This document shows positions 7,428 to 17,113 of a DNA stretch of 64,000 bases, in pieces; position 1 is the first letter of the stretch; the number at the start of each line of letters is the position of its first letter. The notes under the pieces were generated by a model. The model saw only the letters and a program-made list of their open reading frames with translations. It did no database searches and was not told the DNA's origin. Source of the stretch: a virus; the IMG/VR virus record IMGVR_UViG_3300044729_003129, positions 109,761 to 173,760 of that record. The stretch is one strand, 5' to 3'. A program made the translations under genes and the position numbers.

Positions 7428-8642
7428 TTAATTACTAAATGCGCCTTTAGATTTAGATCGTACAAATGTTCTAGTACCAAGTTGATCTGTTATATAAAAG
7501 GTATAATTTGTCATTTTACTATAATCAAAAGAATCCATAAATAAGAAGAGTGAATAGTTTGGTTGCATATCACCTCTACGTTTATTTGGAATATTTAGTG
7601 GCACTTGTTTTCTTACTGTTCGGATTCTAAAATTACGATTCTCAAAATATGATTCAATAATGTCAAGTTCTAATTTTATAACATTTGTAGTTGTGTATAT
7701 AATATCAATAAGCGTAGTGCGACCGGATTGATATGAATAAATTTCTCCTTGAATAGTTCCACGTACAAGAGGTGTTGTTGAAGTATCGGCTATAGAAACT
7801 GCTGTGCTCGTCACAAGTATTCCACCACCTATACTTCCAGTACGTAAACTTGCGGTAAAGCTTGTAGGCCCTTCAGTTGTACTATCTAAGTTTGCAGTTA
7901 CTGCAAAAGAATTACTGCCGCTAGAAACAACAAAACTCCCGTTATTAGGTGTCAAATCTGTTCTAGACGTAGTCCAATATAGTGTAGTTCCAGGGTTAAC
8001 ATTTGTAGTAGAGACATTAAATGTTACCGAACCTCCTTCATTAATAGCAGATAATGAAGGCGCAATAGAATATGTAGGAATTGGAATCGAAGAATCAATT
8101 AACCCAATTGCATTGCTACGACCAACTTCTATTCCAGTCTGCGAGTCTTTACGTAAAATTGCTTGAAATGTAACATATCCTTCGGCAGTTGCATCAGTAG
8201 ATGCAGTCGCACTAAAACTTGCTGTGCTAGAGTTTACTGTAATTGTACTTGCGCTTAATGTTAAGTCAGTTCTAGACAGTGACACATACAGGACTGTTCC
8301 ATTAGGCACATCAGTCGTGGTTAATGTAAAGGTGACAGTTCGGTCAGTCGTTTCATTGATTGAAGTTTTATTCGCAACAATTGTGTATGTAGGAATAATT
8401 TCAAAGCCACCATTCATAAACAAATCGCGCAAGTCAACGCCAGCAGAATTTTTAAGTCCTGTAAGTTCAAATATTCGATCCCCTGCTCCTCGACTAGGCT
8501 CGTATCGGCTCGCTAAATCTTGAGTCGTATATGGGTTTGTAGAGGTCACTACATTATAACCACACGCTGCCCCAGCAGTTCCTACACGTAGTTTAAATAG
8601 ATTATCAAAGTCAATGCCATTTACTGTATAACCTGATGACAT
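7428..8642 (-). CDS. virion protein with two Calx-beta-like domains
   Basis: This 404-residue protein starts with MSSGYTVNGIDFDNLFKLRV, an N-terminal segment often seen in phage proteins that display Ig-like domains. Two tandem beta-sandwich domains follow: residues about 98-185 (TSINETTDRTVTFTLTTTDV...) and about 193-285 (SAINEGGSVTFNVSTTNV...). Both have the Calx-beta-like order of a strand, an INE motif and a T/V-rich strand. The last 110 residues (RGTIQGEIYSYQSGRTTLID onward) form a distinct basic domain. Probably a tail or head surface protein. The same Calx-like domain ends the baseplate protein at 33414-35897. Confidence 0.7.
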   Translation of the reverse strand: MSSGYTVNGIDFDNLFKLRVGTAGAACGYNVVTSTNPYTTQDLASRYEPSRGAGDRIFELTGLKNSAGVDLRDLFMNGGFEIIPTYTIVANKTSINETTDRTVTFTLTTTDVPNGTVLYVSLSRTDLTLSASTITVNSSTASFSATASTDATAEGYVTFQAILRKDSQTGIEVGRSNAIGLIDSSIPIPTYSIAPSLSAINEGGSVTFNVSTTNVNPGTTLYWTTSRTDLTPNNGSFVVSSGSNSFAVTANLDSTTEGPTSFTASLRTGSIGGGILVTSTAVSIADTSTTPLVRGTIQGEIYSYQSGRTTLIDIIYTTTNVIKLELDIIESYFENRNFRIRTVRKQVPLNIPNKRRGDMQPNYSLFLFMDSFDYSKMTNYTFYITDQLGTRTFVRSKSKGAFSN

Positions 8643-8645
8643 AGT

Positions 8646-10220
8646 TTATCGTTGTTCTAATTGTTTTTCGAGTGTCTGCACACGACCAGTCAACTCTTTT
8701 ACTGCTTCAATGAGTACTGCAGTCAATTTTCCATAATCTATGCCCTCAACTTCGTCAGTCTCTGTCTTATGCACAAGTTCTGGATAAACCTCATACACTT
8801 CTTCTGCTATTAATCCAAGATCAGCCTTTTTAGTTTCTTTCCAAACATATGAAACTCCGTTTAACGAGTTTACTTTAGCCAGCGAATCTTGTAGTGGGCG
8901 TATGTCTTTCTTATAACGAATCGAAGAACGAGATGTAAATGAAGCAGCATTTACATCTGCACCAAAGGTCGCATTATTGGTCTCTAAGTTAATGTCTAAT
9001 GGCCAACGACCATTAAGATCCTGCATCGTTGTAGAATTATTGCCAGACGAGCGACGTATAGAAAATATATTGTTGTCTACATATATCATCGAACCACGAT
9101 GATTTGTGTCTTGAAGATATATTGTTGGAGTTTCGTAGTTTAAATAGAGCGCATTATTACCTGTAAATGTTGAAGCCTTCAGCGGAGCAAAGGCGGTGTC
9201 TCCCGCGTCACGTATTTCTAATCCTGATCCACCACGAACATGTTTTAATAGAGTTGCAGTTGAACCAACTGCATGTAATGCTAGCAATGTATTTCCAGAT
9301 GTGCTGCGTGTTTCAAGTCCAGCGGTAGCCCACCCAACTTGTCCGTTTGTTACTGAACGACACGGCCCATATGTTTCAAGTGTTTTTGTGTCACCAAAAA
9401 ACTTTGCAGAAACTTCATGCTTGCCATTGAATATTGTAGTGTTTAAAAAGTTTGTAACTGTGCTATCACTATTTTCATAGTTAAGCGCAATTTCTGCATT
9501 ATTTGCAAAAGTCGTATTAATTTGATTTCCAATAATTTCTATGGCTCCAATTATTTGACGCGATGATGTCACAGTATTGTCTGGCGCTACTGACAGCCCT
9601 CGAATATTTATTGCTCCATTTCCAGCATTAAGTATGCTTAATGCTCCATCTACCCCAGGGCTGCGTATAATGCGGGCGTCATAATCGATGATTGGTGACG
9701 ATGAATGAAAATCAATAATAGATTCGCTGTTGGACGTAATTCCTGTGCCTAATTCAATTGCTTGATGAAAAATACCTATTGAACCAGTACCACTCCAGTT
9801 AGGTGCTCTAGCTGTTAATTTTGCTGGGGTAATTTCACCATCTTTTATTTTTATAGCAACTACAGCGTCTGTTGCAAGTTTAGATTCAGTAATTGCACCA
9901 GCATTAATGCTTATTGGTATATTAATATTTTCGGTGCCATCAAAAAGAGGAATTGGAGAAGATGTAGTAACTTCTCCAGTGACATTTATGGCACGAGCAA
10001 AACGTAAGCGATCCGCCACTGCAGATCCAAAAAGAGTCTTATCAAGAATAATACTACGCGTAGAGTTGGTGGGGTCAGTAAATTTTAATCTATTGATGTC
10101 CAAAAATTCCCCCTGTAGGAGTGATGCAGATCCAAGATCTAAACTATCACGTATATGCCCCTTTTCAACTTCTGTGGGAGCATTTAGTAAATATGGACCT
10201 AAATTAATTGGTGTTGACAT
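8646..10220 (-). CDS. tail fiber with C-terminal S74 intramolecular chaperone
   Basis: The 524-residue protein begins MSTPINLGPYLLNAPTEVEK and has a long beta-rich shaft. Residues about 430-524 form a peptidase S74 / chaperone-of-endosialidase domain: SSIRYKKDIRPLQDSL, VSYVWKETKKADLGLIAEEV, YPELV and GIDYGKLTAVLIEAVKEL. The Ser of SSIRYKKDI is the expected autocleavage residue, and the catalytic Ser-Lys pair spacing fits the family. The domain trimerises the fiber and is then cut off. A coiled coil (RVQTLEKQLEQR) ends the chain. Late promoter seven bases before the ATG. Confidence 0.9.
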   Translation of the reverse strand: MSTPINLGPYLLNAPTEVEKGHIRDSLDLGSASLLQGEFLDINRLKFTDPTNSTRSIILDKTLFGSAVADRLRFARAINVTGEVTTSSPIPLFDGTENINIPISINAGAITESKLATDAVVAIKIKDGEITPAKLTARAPNWSGTGSIGIFHQAIELGTGITSNSESIIDFHSSSPIIDYDARIIRSPGVDGALSILNAGNGAINIRGLSVAPDNTVTSSRQIIGAIEIIGNQINTTFANNAEIALNYENSDSTVTNFLNTTIFNGKHEVSAKFFGDTKTLETYGPCRSVTNGQVGWATAGLETRSTSGNTLLALHAVGSTATLLKHVRGGSGLEIRDAGDTAFAPLKASTFTGNNALYLNYETPTIYLQDTNHRGSMIYVDNNIFSIRRSSGNNSTTMQDLNGRWPLDINLETNNATFGADVNAASFTSRSSIRYKKDIRPLQDSLAKVNSLNGVSYVWKETKKADLGLIAEEVYEVYPELVHKTETDEVEGIDYGKLTAVLIEAVKELTGRVQTLEKQLEQR

Positions 10221-10227
10221 ATAAGCT

Positions 10228-10235
10228 TATTTATA
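10228..10235 (-). promoter_or_regulatory. late promoter TATAAATA
   Basis: Perfect late promoter word, seven bases upstream of the ATG at 10220. Confidence 0.7.
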
Positions 10236-10239
10236 AAAT

Positions 10240-10479
10240 TTAATTAGACTCTGGTGTCTGTAATACAACCTCATCACTTATATGATATACAAGATTGTTG
10301 TCTACTATATATTCTTCGCACTCTTCTTTTGTGCCGACAAATAGATTTACTGATGTAGATGTCGTCGTCGTCGACTCAAAAAATTCAATTACAACTTTGT
10401 CGTCGTCGAAGAGCAGATGCCATAATCCGATATGAACTTCGTCGCTGTATGACCAACCATTATTTTTAGGACGTAACAT
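10240..10479 (-). CDS. small hypothetical protein downstream of giant adhesin
   Basis: This 79-residue acidic protein (MLRPKNNGWSYSDEVHIGLW...) is separated from the giant adhesin gene by the tight junction TAA-T-ATG, so it is translated in its wake. It contains an E/D-rich helix TKEECEEYIVDNN. It parallels the small companion downstream of the other repeat adhesin (3717-3899), which also has an EE.ATEYY helix. A fiber-assembly helper role is a guess; family not recognised. Confidence 0.6.
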   Translation of the reverse strand: MLRPKNNGWSYSDEVHIGLWHLLFDDDKVVIEFFESTTTTSTSVNLFVGTKEECEEYIVDNNLVYHISDEVVLQTPESN

Positions 10480-10480
10480 A

Positions 10481-13400
10481 TTATGAGTTTATTGTTAGTG
10501 TTGAATTTGTAGAGTTGTATGTCGCGGTACGCGTGCCAGCACCAGTTAGAATAATACTCGTATAGCTTTGTGCTGTCGATCCTGGGAAAAATCTGTATGT
10601 ACTTCCAACGGTTGGTACAGACGAGAAGGAAACGCTCAATGAAGTGTCTCTAAATGTCGCGGTAGCGATTGATTGAGCTACTACTAGCGCACCGTCCTGT
10701 ATGTCTGTGACGCCGCTGTATGTATTAGTGCCAGACAGTGTAGCGGTGCCGGTTCCAGTTTTCGTTAGTGCTAGATTACCAGTTAAACTGTTACTTGCCG
10801 TAAAATTGTTGCTATTGTTAATCGTCAGCGTAGCAAGTGTGGCACTGCGGTTTGTAATGATGTTTTGAGTTGGATCAGATCCGGTCGCAATCAGACTTGT
10901 CGCAGTTTGATTATAACCGTTTAGATCTACTCGACCATAAGCGGTGCCGGTTCCAGATCCTAATGAGAGTCCAACCGAGGACCAAACGTTTGCGCGATTT
11001 GTAATTAAGTAGGCAGTTCCGCCTCCAAGTATATTAAATGTTGTGGTGCCTACACTTGTGATGTTGCAGTCAAGACGTATATCTCCTCCACTATGATTGA
11101 ATAGGTTAGAATAAGCAGTTGCTGTAACCAGATTGATGCCACCAGTAATGGAAAGAGTAGCACCAGTCGATACGCTGATACGAGTCACTGAATCAGCAAT
11201 TGTAATAGCACCAGCATAGATGTTGTTACCCATATTGCTTTGCAATGCACCTCCATAACCATTGTATCCTTGACCTGCAAGTGTTATATTATTTGATACA
11301 GTTATGTTGTTTTGCAGAAGCAGAGCACCTCCCCAACCGCCTTCGGTACTTGCAGCGAGTGTAGATGAAGGTGCTCCGCCTCGCATCATCGTAACAGGAC
11401 CAGAACCAAGGGCTCCTGAGGCGGTTATGATAACTCGTCCATTTATTATAACTGTGCCGCCAGAATAGCTATTCGCGCCATTTGACAGTGTTAAACCTAG
11501 GACAGCCGAGTTTGTTTGCTGACCAACAACTAGTTTACAGGTGTTGCTTGGACTGTTGTTTGACAGCACACCAGATATTGTAAAGTTATTGTTTGCTGGA
11601 ATGACTACAAGTTCGCTGTTTGACCCATTAGTTATATTACCGGACAATGTTACTGTTCCGGTTCCCACATTTAGCAAGCCATTTGCCTTTAGCGCTCCTG
11701 CTATTGTGCCACTTCCGCCATTAAATCGCAGTGTGTTAACTGATGCATTTGCAGCAAAGGTTGAACTGTTTGTTGTGATGCTATAATTAGACGTGCCTGT
11801 TGTATCAACTACTCCTGAACCGTTTGTTATGGTTGTGCCATCAAGTCCGTAAACATTATGGACAGTATTGACAGCAGCATATCGGGTTGAAGTTCCAACG
11901 CCATAGAGTGCCCATGGACCTAATATTCCATTATTACTAAGCGTTGTAGGATAGTCTAACCCAGACAATGTAGATGAAATGGTTCCTCTTAAATTTAAAA
12001 TAGCAGAATCATTTCGTGTAAACGTTCCGCTGGTGCCGAGGGGATCGATTAGCGCGATGCCAAGTATCAATCGATTCGCCTGATCACCATTAATTATTTG
12101 CAGGTGATTGATAGTAATATTTGAATTTATTGTTCCGTCACCACTTAATATCGACACTACATTCATAGTGATTGGAGCGGTTAGCGGAGTAGTTGAAGTA
12201 TAGACTAGTTTTGATAAGTATGTCCCGCCTACTAGTCCTCCCATTATAATCCCACTTGTAGAATTTATAGAGGCGCTAGGACGCAATTGCAGTGTGCCAT
12301 TAGTTATTGTCGTAGATCCAGTATAACTATTTGTGTTTGACAACCACCAAGTTCCAGCATTAGTTTTAGACAACGATGTACGTTTACCGCTTGCAGCATC
12401 CTCATCTCCAATAATACCAGAAAATTCACCGATTCCAGTTCCTCTAAGTGATAAATCACGAGTGGTGCTGTTTAGACTGTTTGCAAAACCCAAATTTGAT
12501 GTGAAATTTAATATGGTTCCGGCTGTTCCATTTGCATTGATTGCCGCCCCACCACCAGACCGCCCATATAAACATATTTGACGATCGGTGCTGGCTTCTC
12601 CTCCAGTATATGTCAGTGTTCCAATTGAGCTTCCTGTAGGATTGCCAAGTCCTATAATTCCATTTGCTGTGATGCTTGCTGTGCCTAGTGAACTCGCGCC
12701 GTTGCCAGAACCAACATTATTGATAGAAGAGATTGTTAGAGATCCTTCTTGAATTTCAGTACGAGCATCATATGTATTAGAGGAGCCAAGCGTGAGGTTG
12801 CCAAATCCTCTTTTAACTATTGGTCCTCCGTTGTATACACCTGAAAAATTAATATTGCTAGAAGAGAGACTACTAGTAACAATACAACCATTGCTGAGTG
12901 TTGCTATATTTCCAGACAGCGTAAAGGTAGACAGCTCCGCGGCATTTCTAATTGTGACTGGAAAAAGATTTGTTCCTGTTGCAGTAACGGTTCCGGACCA
13001 CGTGTTGTCTCTTGCAATGCTTTCGAATATTGCGGAGGATGGACCACTAGTGTCAATAGTTAACGGTTTATTTGCAACACTAAAACCACCAGAAAGAGAC
13101 AAAGTTGAAGCGCCAGAAAGTGAAAAACTTGATGATGACGTGATTGCTGTACTTGATGCAGCAATCAGGCGCCCATTGTTTATGACTGTAGAACCAGAAT
13201 ATGAATTGTTTCCTGAAAGAGTGAATGTTCCAGTTCCAGTCTTAGTCAAAGAACCTGTTCCAGACAAGTTTCCAGAAAACGTACTCGTCACGCCGTTAGA
13301 ACCGACAATTATGCTATTGCCTCCAATATTTAGCGGGGCACTTCCAGACAAACCTCCAATAGCATACGCGTTGGTTCCACTTACTCCAAACGATAGCGTT

Positions 13401-14323
13401 CCGGAGTTTAGCGTCAGTGTAGAATTTTGAAGTGAATTTATGTTGTTTAGTGCCAACCCACCAGAATTTAGTGCAAGTGTACCTGTGTATGCAGTAGCGG
13501 TTGAAAGTGTAAGCGTTCCAGAGCCAGTTTTATTTAAAATCATGCTGCTAGCATCATTTGTTATATTAGACAGCATTATATTTCCTGGACTACAGTTTAT
13601 AACTTTTTCATAACCGATTGGAAAATCAATTGTAGCTGAAATTGTTTGAGTATTGCTTGAATAGTTATGTATGCCATTATATGTTAAAGAAAGCGAGTTT
13701 CCAGACAACGTGTATGATCCAGATGTGTTGTTGAAAGTTAACCCATTGATATAGGCGATTGATGTATCGTTTGTCATCGCTAATCCCGTCGTTCCGCTAA
13801 AGTATAGCGCGTCATATGGCAGCGGCGCAAGAGTATTGCTCCAGTTGCTAGCATTACTAAACAGACCGTTTAATCCAAGACCTGACCATATTTGTTCAGT
13901 CTCGCCATTTACACTATAAGAGACATTAAAATTAAACCCGTCCAAAGCTGCAACATGGGCATTAACTTTAGACACACGCGTTGTGCGATTTGGTGTACCC
14001 ATAGACGTGCCGGACAGCGATATATCTATTGTCTTATCTAAACTAGAAGTTATAAAACCACGATTTCTATCAATGTCTGTTATTATGGTTTCTATATCTG
14101 CCGCTGATGATATATTATTGTCCTCAAGACGTATCTTTTGTAGCAGCGGGTTTCTTCGCAGTGAAGAAACTGAAGTAACTCCGTTATTTGCTCCTGTTAC
14201 TCCTACAAGGTTTGGAAAATTTGAAATGTCTAGCGTCCCGCCTAAAGAAGGAGACGAAGATCCAAAATTTATAGACGTAACATAACCAAGTCTGTTATCT
14301 GGAGACAGTGAAATTGATGGCAT
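10481..14323 (-). CDS. giant autotransporter-passenger-like beta-helix adhesin
   Basis: At 1280 residues this is one of the largest proteins here. Residues 1-130 look like a short leucine-rich region (LDISNFPNLVGVTGANNGVT, NPLLQKIRLEDNNI). The rest is made of passenger-associated repeats of the type LTKTGTGTFTLSGNNSYSGS followed by TVINNGRL, with clear copies around LNKTGSGTLTLS, IVKRGFGNLTLG, LSKTNAGTWWLS and LTKTGTGTATLS. These build the right-handed beta-helix of bacterial autotransporter passengers. There is no signal peptide and no C-terminal barrel, so it is not an autotransporter; on a phage it should be a fiber shaft or receptor binder. The gene looks slightly less AT-rich than its neighbours, a hint of transfer from bacteria (not computed). 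Confidence 0.85.
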   Translation of the reverse strand: MPSISLSPDNRLGYVTSINFGSSSPSLGGTLDISNFPNLVGVTGANNGVTSVSSLRRNPLLQKIRLEDNNISSAADIETIITDIDRNRGFITSSLDKTIDISLSGTSMGTPNRTTRVSKVNAHVAALDGFNFNVSYSVNGETEQIWSGLGLNGLFSNASNWSNTLAPLPYDALYFSGTTGLAMTNDTSIAYINGLTFNNTSGSYTLSGNSLSLTYNGIHNYSSNTQTISATIDFPIGYEKVINCSPGNIMLSNITNDASSMILNKTGSGTLTLSTATAYTGTLALNSGGLALNNINSLQNSTLTLNSGTLSFGVSGTNAYAIGGLSGSAPLNIGGNSIIVGSNGVTSTFSGNLSGTGSLTKTGTGTFTLSGNNSYSGSTVINNGRLIAASSTAITSSSSFSLSGASTLSLSGGFSVANKPLTIDTSGPSSAIFESIARDNTWSGTVTATGTNLFPVTIRNAAELSTFTLSGNIATLSNGCIVTSSLSSSNINFSGVYNGGPIVKRGFGNLTLGSSNTYDARTEIQEGSLTISSINNVGSGNGASSLGTASITANGIIGLGNPTGSSIGTLTYTGGEASTDRQICLYGRSGGGAAINANGTAGTILNFTSNLGFANSLNSTTRDLSLRGTGIGEFSGIIGDEDAASGKRTSLSKTNAGTWWLSNTNSYTGSTTITNGTLQLRPSASINSTSGIIMGGLVGGTYLSKLVYTSTTPLTAPITMNVVSILSGDGTINSNITINHLQIINGDQANRLILGIALIDPLGTSGTFTRNDSAILNLRGTISSTLSGLDYPTTLSNNGILGPWALYGVGTSTRYAAVNTVHNVYGLDGTTITNGSGVVDTTGTSNYSITTNSSTFAANASVNTLRFNGGSGTIAGALKANGLLNVGTGTVTLSGNITNGSNSELVVIPANNNFTISGVLSNNSPSNTCKLVVGQQTNSAVLGLTLSNGANSYSGGTVIINGRVIITASGALGSGPVTMMRGGAPSSTLAASTEGGWGGALLLQNNITVSNNITLAGQGYNGYGGALQSNMGNNIYAGAITIADSVTRISVSTGATLSITGGINLVTATAYSNLFNHSGGDIRLDCNITSVGTTTFNILGGGTAYLITNRANVWSSVGLSLGSGTGTAYGRVDLNGYNQTATSLIATGSDPTQNIITNRSATLATLTINNSNNFTASNSLTGNLALTKTGTGTATLSGTNTYSGVTDIQDGALVVAQSIATATFRDTSLSVSFSSVPTVGSTYRFFPGSTAQSYTSIILTGAGTRTATYNSTNSTLTINS

Positions 14324-14329
14324 AATGTA

Positions 14330-14337
14330 TATTTATT
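14330..14337 (-). promoter_or_regulatory. late promoter AATAAATA
   Basis: Seven of eight bases of the late word, six bases upstream of the ATG at 14323 and overlapping the stop region of the LamG gene. Confidence 0.55.
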
Positions 14338-15241
14338 AAGCAATGTATGTATGAGATTTAACTTGACCTGAACTTATAGTTTCACTGCTGCCGTCACCCC
14401 AATCTACAGTGATGTTGTCTATTGTGGTGTCTGCCGAAAAACTGCTATAGGTGAGTCCGTTACCTTCATTATACAGGTCAACAATTTCAATTTCAGTTAG
14501 TGGGCGCAGCCACAATCCCGTAGAGTCGACTGATCCAGTATATCCAAATTCACCACCATTATCAATTGATCCAAGTTTGAAAGTTGCAGAACCGTCTAGG
14601 GGGATGTTTGCCGGCACTCCAGTAGAGGTACTGCGTAAAACTCCATTGATATACAGTCGTGCAGACGCTGTTACTGGATCATAGACGCCAACAACATGAT
14701 TCCAACCTCCAGTATTTGGAAATTGAGTGAGCCAATAGTTTGGGTCGTTGCCTAAAACAAATATAATATCATTTCCCGTACCGCTGCCGCCGGCAGCATT
14801 AACAAATGGTGCTGTACTGATGCCTATCAAAAATCCTTTACCGGTTTGCCATTGCGAAACTGCAGGTCCTATGTTTGCTGGTGATCCATTTAACCACGTT
14901 GACACTGTAAAGCCATTAGGCGCTAAACTATAGGTAAAATTATTCGTTAACCATCCGCCGGCGCCGGTGAAGAGTACTGCGGTGCCGAGTTGGATCGGCA
15001 ATGCACCCGAGCCGAAAAACGCAATATTGCGATTGGCGTGAGAGTCACTACCTGCGGCCGCGGAATCTAGTTCCCAGAAACCAGTTAGACCCGTCAACAG
15101 ACTATTTTTATTGCCAAACTTCAAAGAGAAGTTGTTTAAAACTGTAGTTGTACTATAGCTAAATGACCAGATTCTATTAATTTTTTGAATGACTTGCAAA
15201 ACTTGAGCAAGTGTCGCACGCTTAAAGTCTTGAATATTCAT
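14336..15241 (-). CDS. LamG/concanavalin-like lectin virion protein
   Basis: The 301-residue protein has an N-terminal helix-rich adaptor (MNIQDFKRATLAQVLQVIQK), then a LamG-like jelly-roll from about residue 55 to 265: LTGFWELDSAA, FTVSTWLNGSP, GGWNHVVGVYDPVTASARLY and GSVDSTGLWLRPLTEIEI. Such domains bind glycans. It ends abruptly inside a PKD-like motif, ITVDWGDGSSETISSG..KSHTYIA. The same motif continues much further in the adhesin at 3904-6411. The next gene starts 13 bases later with a leucine-rich region, so this pair could be a split form of a longer fiber. Confidence 0.8.
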   Translation of the reverse strand: MNIQDFKRATLAQVLQVIQKINRIWSFSYSTTTVLNNFSLKFGNKNSLLTGLTGFWELDSAAAGSDSHANRNIAFFGSGALPIQLGTAVLFTGAGGWLTNNFTYSLAPNGFTVSTWLNGSPANIGPAVSQWQTGKGFLIGISTAPFVNAAGGSGTGNDIIFVLGNDPNYWLTQFPNTGGWNHVVGVYDPVTASARLYINGVLRSTSTGVPANIPLDGSATFKLGSIDNGGEFGYTGSVDSTGLWLRPLTEIEIVDLYNEGNGLTYSSFSADTTIDNITVDWGDGSSETISSGQVKSHTYIA

Positions 15242-15243
15242 AA

Positions 15244-17112
15244 TTAATTTAACACGCCAATTGCAATAAATTTATTAGCTATATCTGATTTATAGATATA
15301 AACTGATGACCATTTAACTGTATTATTAAATGTAATGTTGTCGTTAACTGTGTTTCCAGATCCGCTCGCGATGTTAACTGTAAGTATAGCTCCTCCAACA
15401 TTTACGATACCCACGCTCCATCCAGAGTTTGCCGAAGCATATGTTGGGAGTGTTAAGGTATTTGCTCCTGTGACATGAAATATTTTACCATCATCAGCGT
15501 TTGTAAAAGTTTTACCACTTCCAGTTATGCTTGAATCAAATGTAGTATTTGTGCCAGAAGTAACACGACCGTATGCATCGACAGTTACATTTTCATATGT
15601 GCCGGCTGACACTCCAGTCGTAGCAAGATCAATTGAATCTGCATTCGCAACTATGCGGCCACTTGTACCTCCAACGTTCAAGATTAATCCATCAGCAGAC
15701 AAACCAGCACCGGCTACAGGCGTGCCTGCTCCAGAAAATTGAATAAAGTTTACAGGTGAAACCCCAACTGATGCTACAGCTTCACCGAGCACCCAACCAG
15801 TATTTGCGTATGTTGAACCATGAGTAACAAATACGAAATCTCCGCCAGCCATTTCAACCGGAGTATCAAAATCAGTAGCACGATCTAAACGTGTCGTCGA
15901 TGCGATAACATAGATACCGTTGCGTAGCGCCTGACTTTGACCATTTACTATAATACGCGCGCCAGCCCCAAGATCAAGATCACCTTCGAGTCCAGTAGTA
16001 AAATTAATTGGGTTGCTGAGTGTTAAGTATGCTCCAACACCATCAGTTCCATTATTATACTCAACACTGCCGCCTGTAATAGTTTCAAGCGATGTGTTTA
16101 GTATAACATGCACTGAGGCATGAACATGCAGTCCTTCAGCAAGTGTGTCGACGTAACCTTTAGTCGCGAGTATCTGATTGTTCGCATAGACATTTCCACC
16201 AGCATAGATGTCTCCACTTACGCCAACTCCACCAGTCACTACAAGTGAACCAGTCGTCGATGAAGATGAAGCGATGCTATCAGTTAGCAACACTCCTGCA
16301 GTCCCCTTTGTTGCGCTTGATGTCGAACGCAGTGTCAGTGTACCACTCGCTGCGGTTGATCCGTTGATCGTGCCTATAGTTGGTGTTGTTAATGACGGAC
16401 TAGACGCAAACACCAAAGAACCGCTGCCAGTTTCGTCACTTATAACTCCAGCAAGTTGCGCAGAAGTTGTAGATGCAAATTGACTAAGATCATCAGTAGT
16501 TGCAAGTGTGCCTGAACGATCTGGTAGTGTCCAATTGCGATCAGCAGCTATATTTGCGGTTTGCAATCGACCTTTAAATGTGTTATAGAACCACACAAAT
16601 GCACCACGAATTCTTTCAATTGCAGATGAATTGTTTGTAGCACTATTTCCAAATTCTGCATGATATGTGGAACTATTGCTGCTTATAACTGCAGCTGTAG
16701 AACTACCGCTGCTTATAATTGCGCCAATACCAGAAGTACTGTTTATATTTGCACCTATGCCACTCACTGCAGATGCATTTATTGCGGTTTGAGTGTTTAG
16801 AGCAGACACCCGAGCAGTAGTAGACGCGCTAGAAGAAATATCTAATGCATACAGGTCTGGATCAGATACATTACTAATGACTCCATTAAAAACACCAGAG
16901 CCATCACCATTTCTCTTTACTACAGAATTTTGACTGCCTTCGTCGTCAAGATACGGAGTCTCATGTACAACAATTCCTCCGTCAAGTTCTTTGTAATACA
17001 ATTTTTTATCAGCATAATTAAGTGCTAATTCGCCAAAATCCAAGAAATCTTCTAGTGGAACTGCACCAGGAACTGGACTATTTTTTAAAATTATTTTTTT
17101 ATAATCTGACAT
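15244..17112 (-). CDS. tail fiber protein
   Basis: This 622-residue protein starts with a typical phage fiber N-terminus, MSDYKKIILKNSPVPGAVPL followed by GELALNYADKKLYYKE, seen in many marine phage fibers. The middle has short T/S/A-rich repeats (SSSASTTARVSALNTQTAIN, GIGANINSTSGIGAIISSGS) typical of a trimeric shaft. The C-terminal half has LVFASSPSLTTPTIGTINGS, a coiled stretch, SGRIVANADSIDLATTGVSA and a final beta domain (GKIFHVTGANTLTLPTYASA). Role: host recognition. No enzyme motif seen. Confidence 0.8.
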   Translation of the reverse strand: MSDYKKIILKNSPVPGAVPLEDFLDFGELALNYADKKLYYKELDGGIVVHETPYLDDEGSQNSVVKRNGDGSGVFNGVISNVSDPDLYALDISSSASTTARVSALNTQTAINASAVSGIGANINSTSGIGAIISSGSSTAAVISSNSSTYHAEFGNSATNNSSAIERIRGAFVWFYNTFKGRLQTANIAADRNWTLPDRSGTLATTDDLSQFASTTSAQLAGVISDETGSGSLVFASSPSLTTPTIGTINGSTAASGTLTLRSTSSATKGTAGVLLTDSIASSSSTTGSLVVTGGVGVSGDIYAGGNVYANNQILATKGYVDTLAEGLHVHASVHVILNTSLETITGGSVEYNNGTDGVGAYLTLSNPINFTTGLEGDLDLGAGARIIVNGQSQALRNGIYVIASTTRLDRATDFDTPVEMAGGDFVFVTHGSTYANTGWVLGEAVASVGVSPVNFIQFSGAGTPVAGAGLSADGLILNVGGTSGRIVANADSIDLATTGVSAGTYENVTVDAYGRVTSGTNTTFDSSITGSGKTFTNADDGKIFHVTGANTLTLPTYASANSGWSVGIVNVGGAILTVNIASGSGNTVNDNITFNNTVKWSSVYIYKSDIANKFIAIGVLN

Positions 17113-17113
17113 A

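Noticed and set aside
12792-13430. Plus-strand open frame of 212 codons opposite the giant beta-helix gene
   Set aside because: Pro/Val-rich antisense shadow of Gly/Thr-rich codons, no domain and no promoter.
14320-14345. Frameshift sequencing error joining the LamG gene to the giant beta-helix gene
   Set aside because: The junction has a stop, a promoter-like word and an ATG at the usual distance, so two genes are the simpler reading; the split-fiber idea is noted as a finding only.
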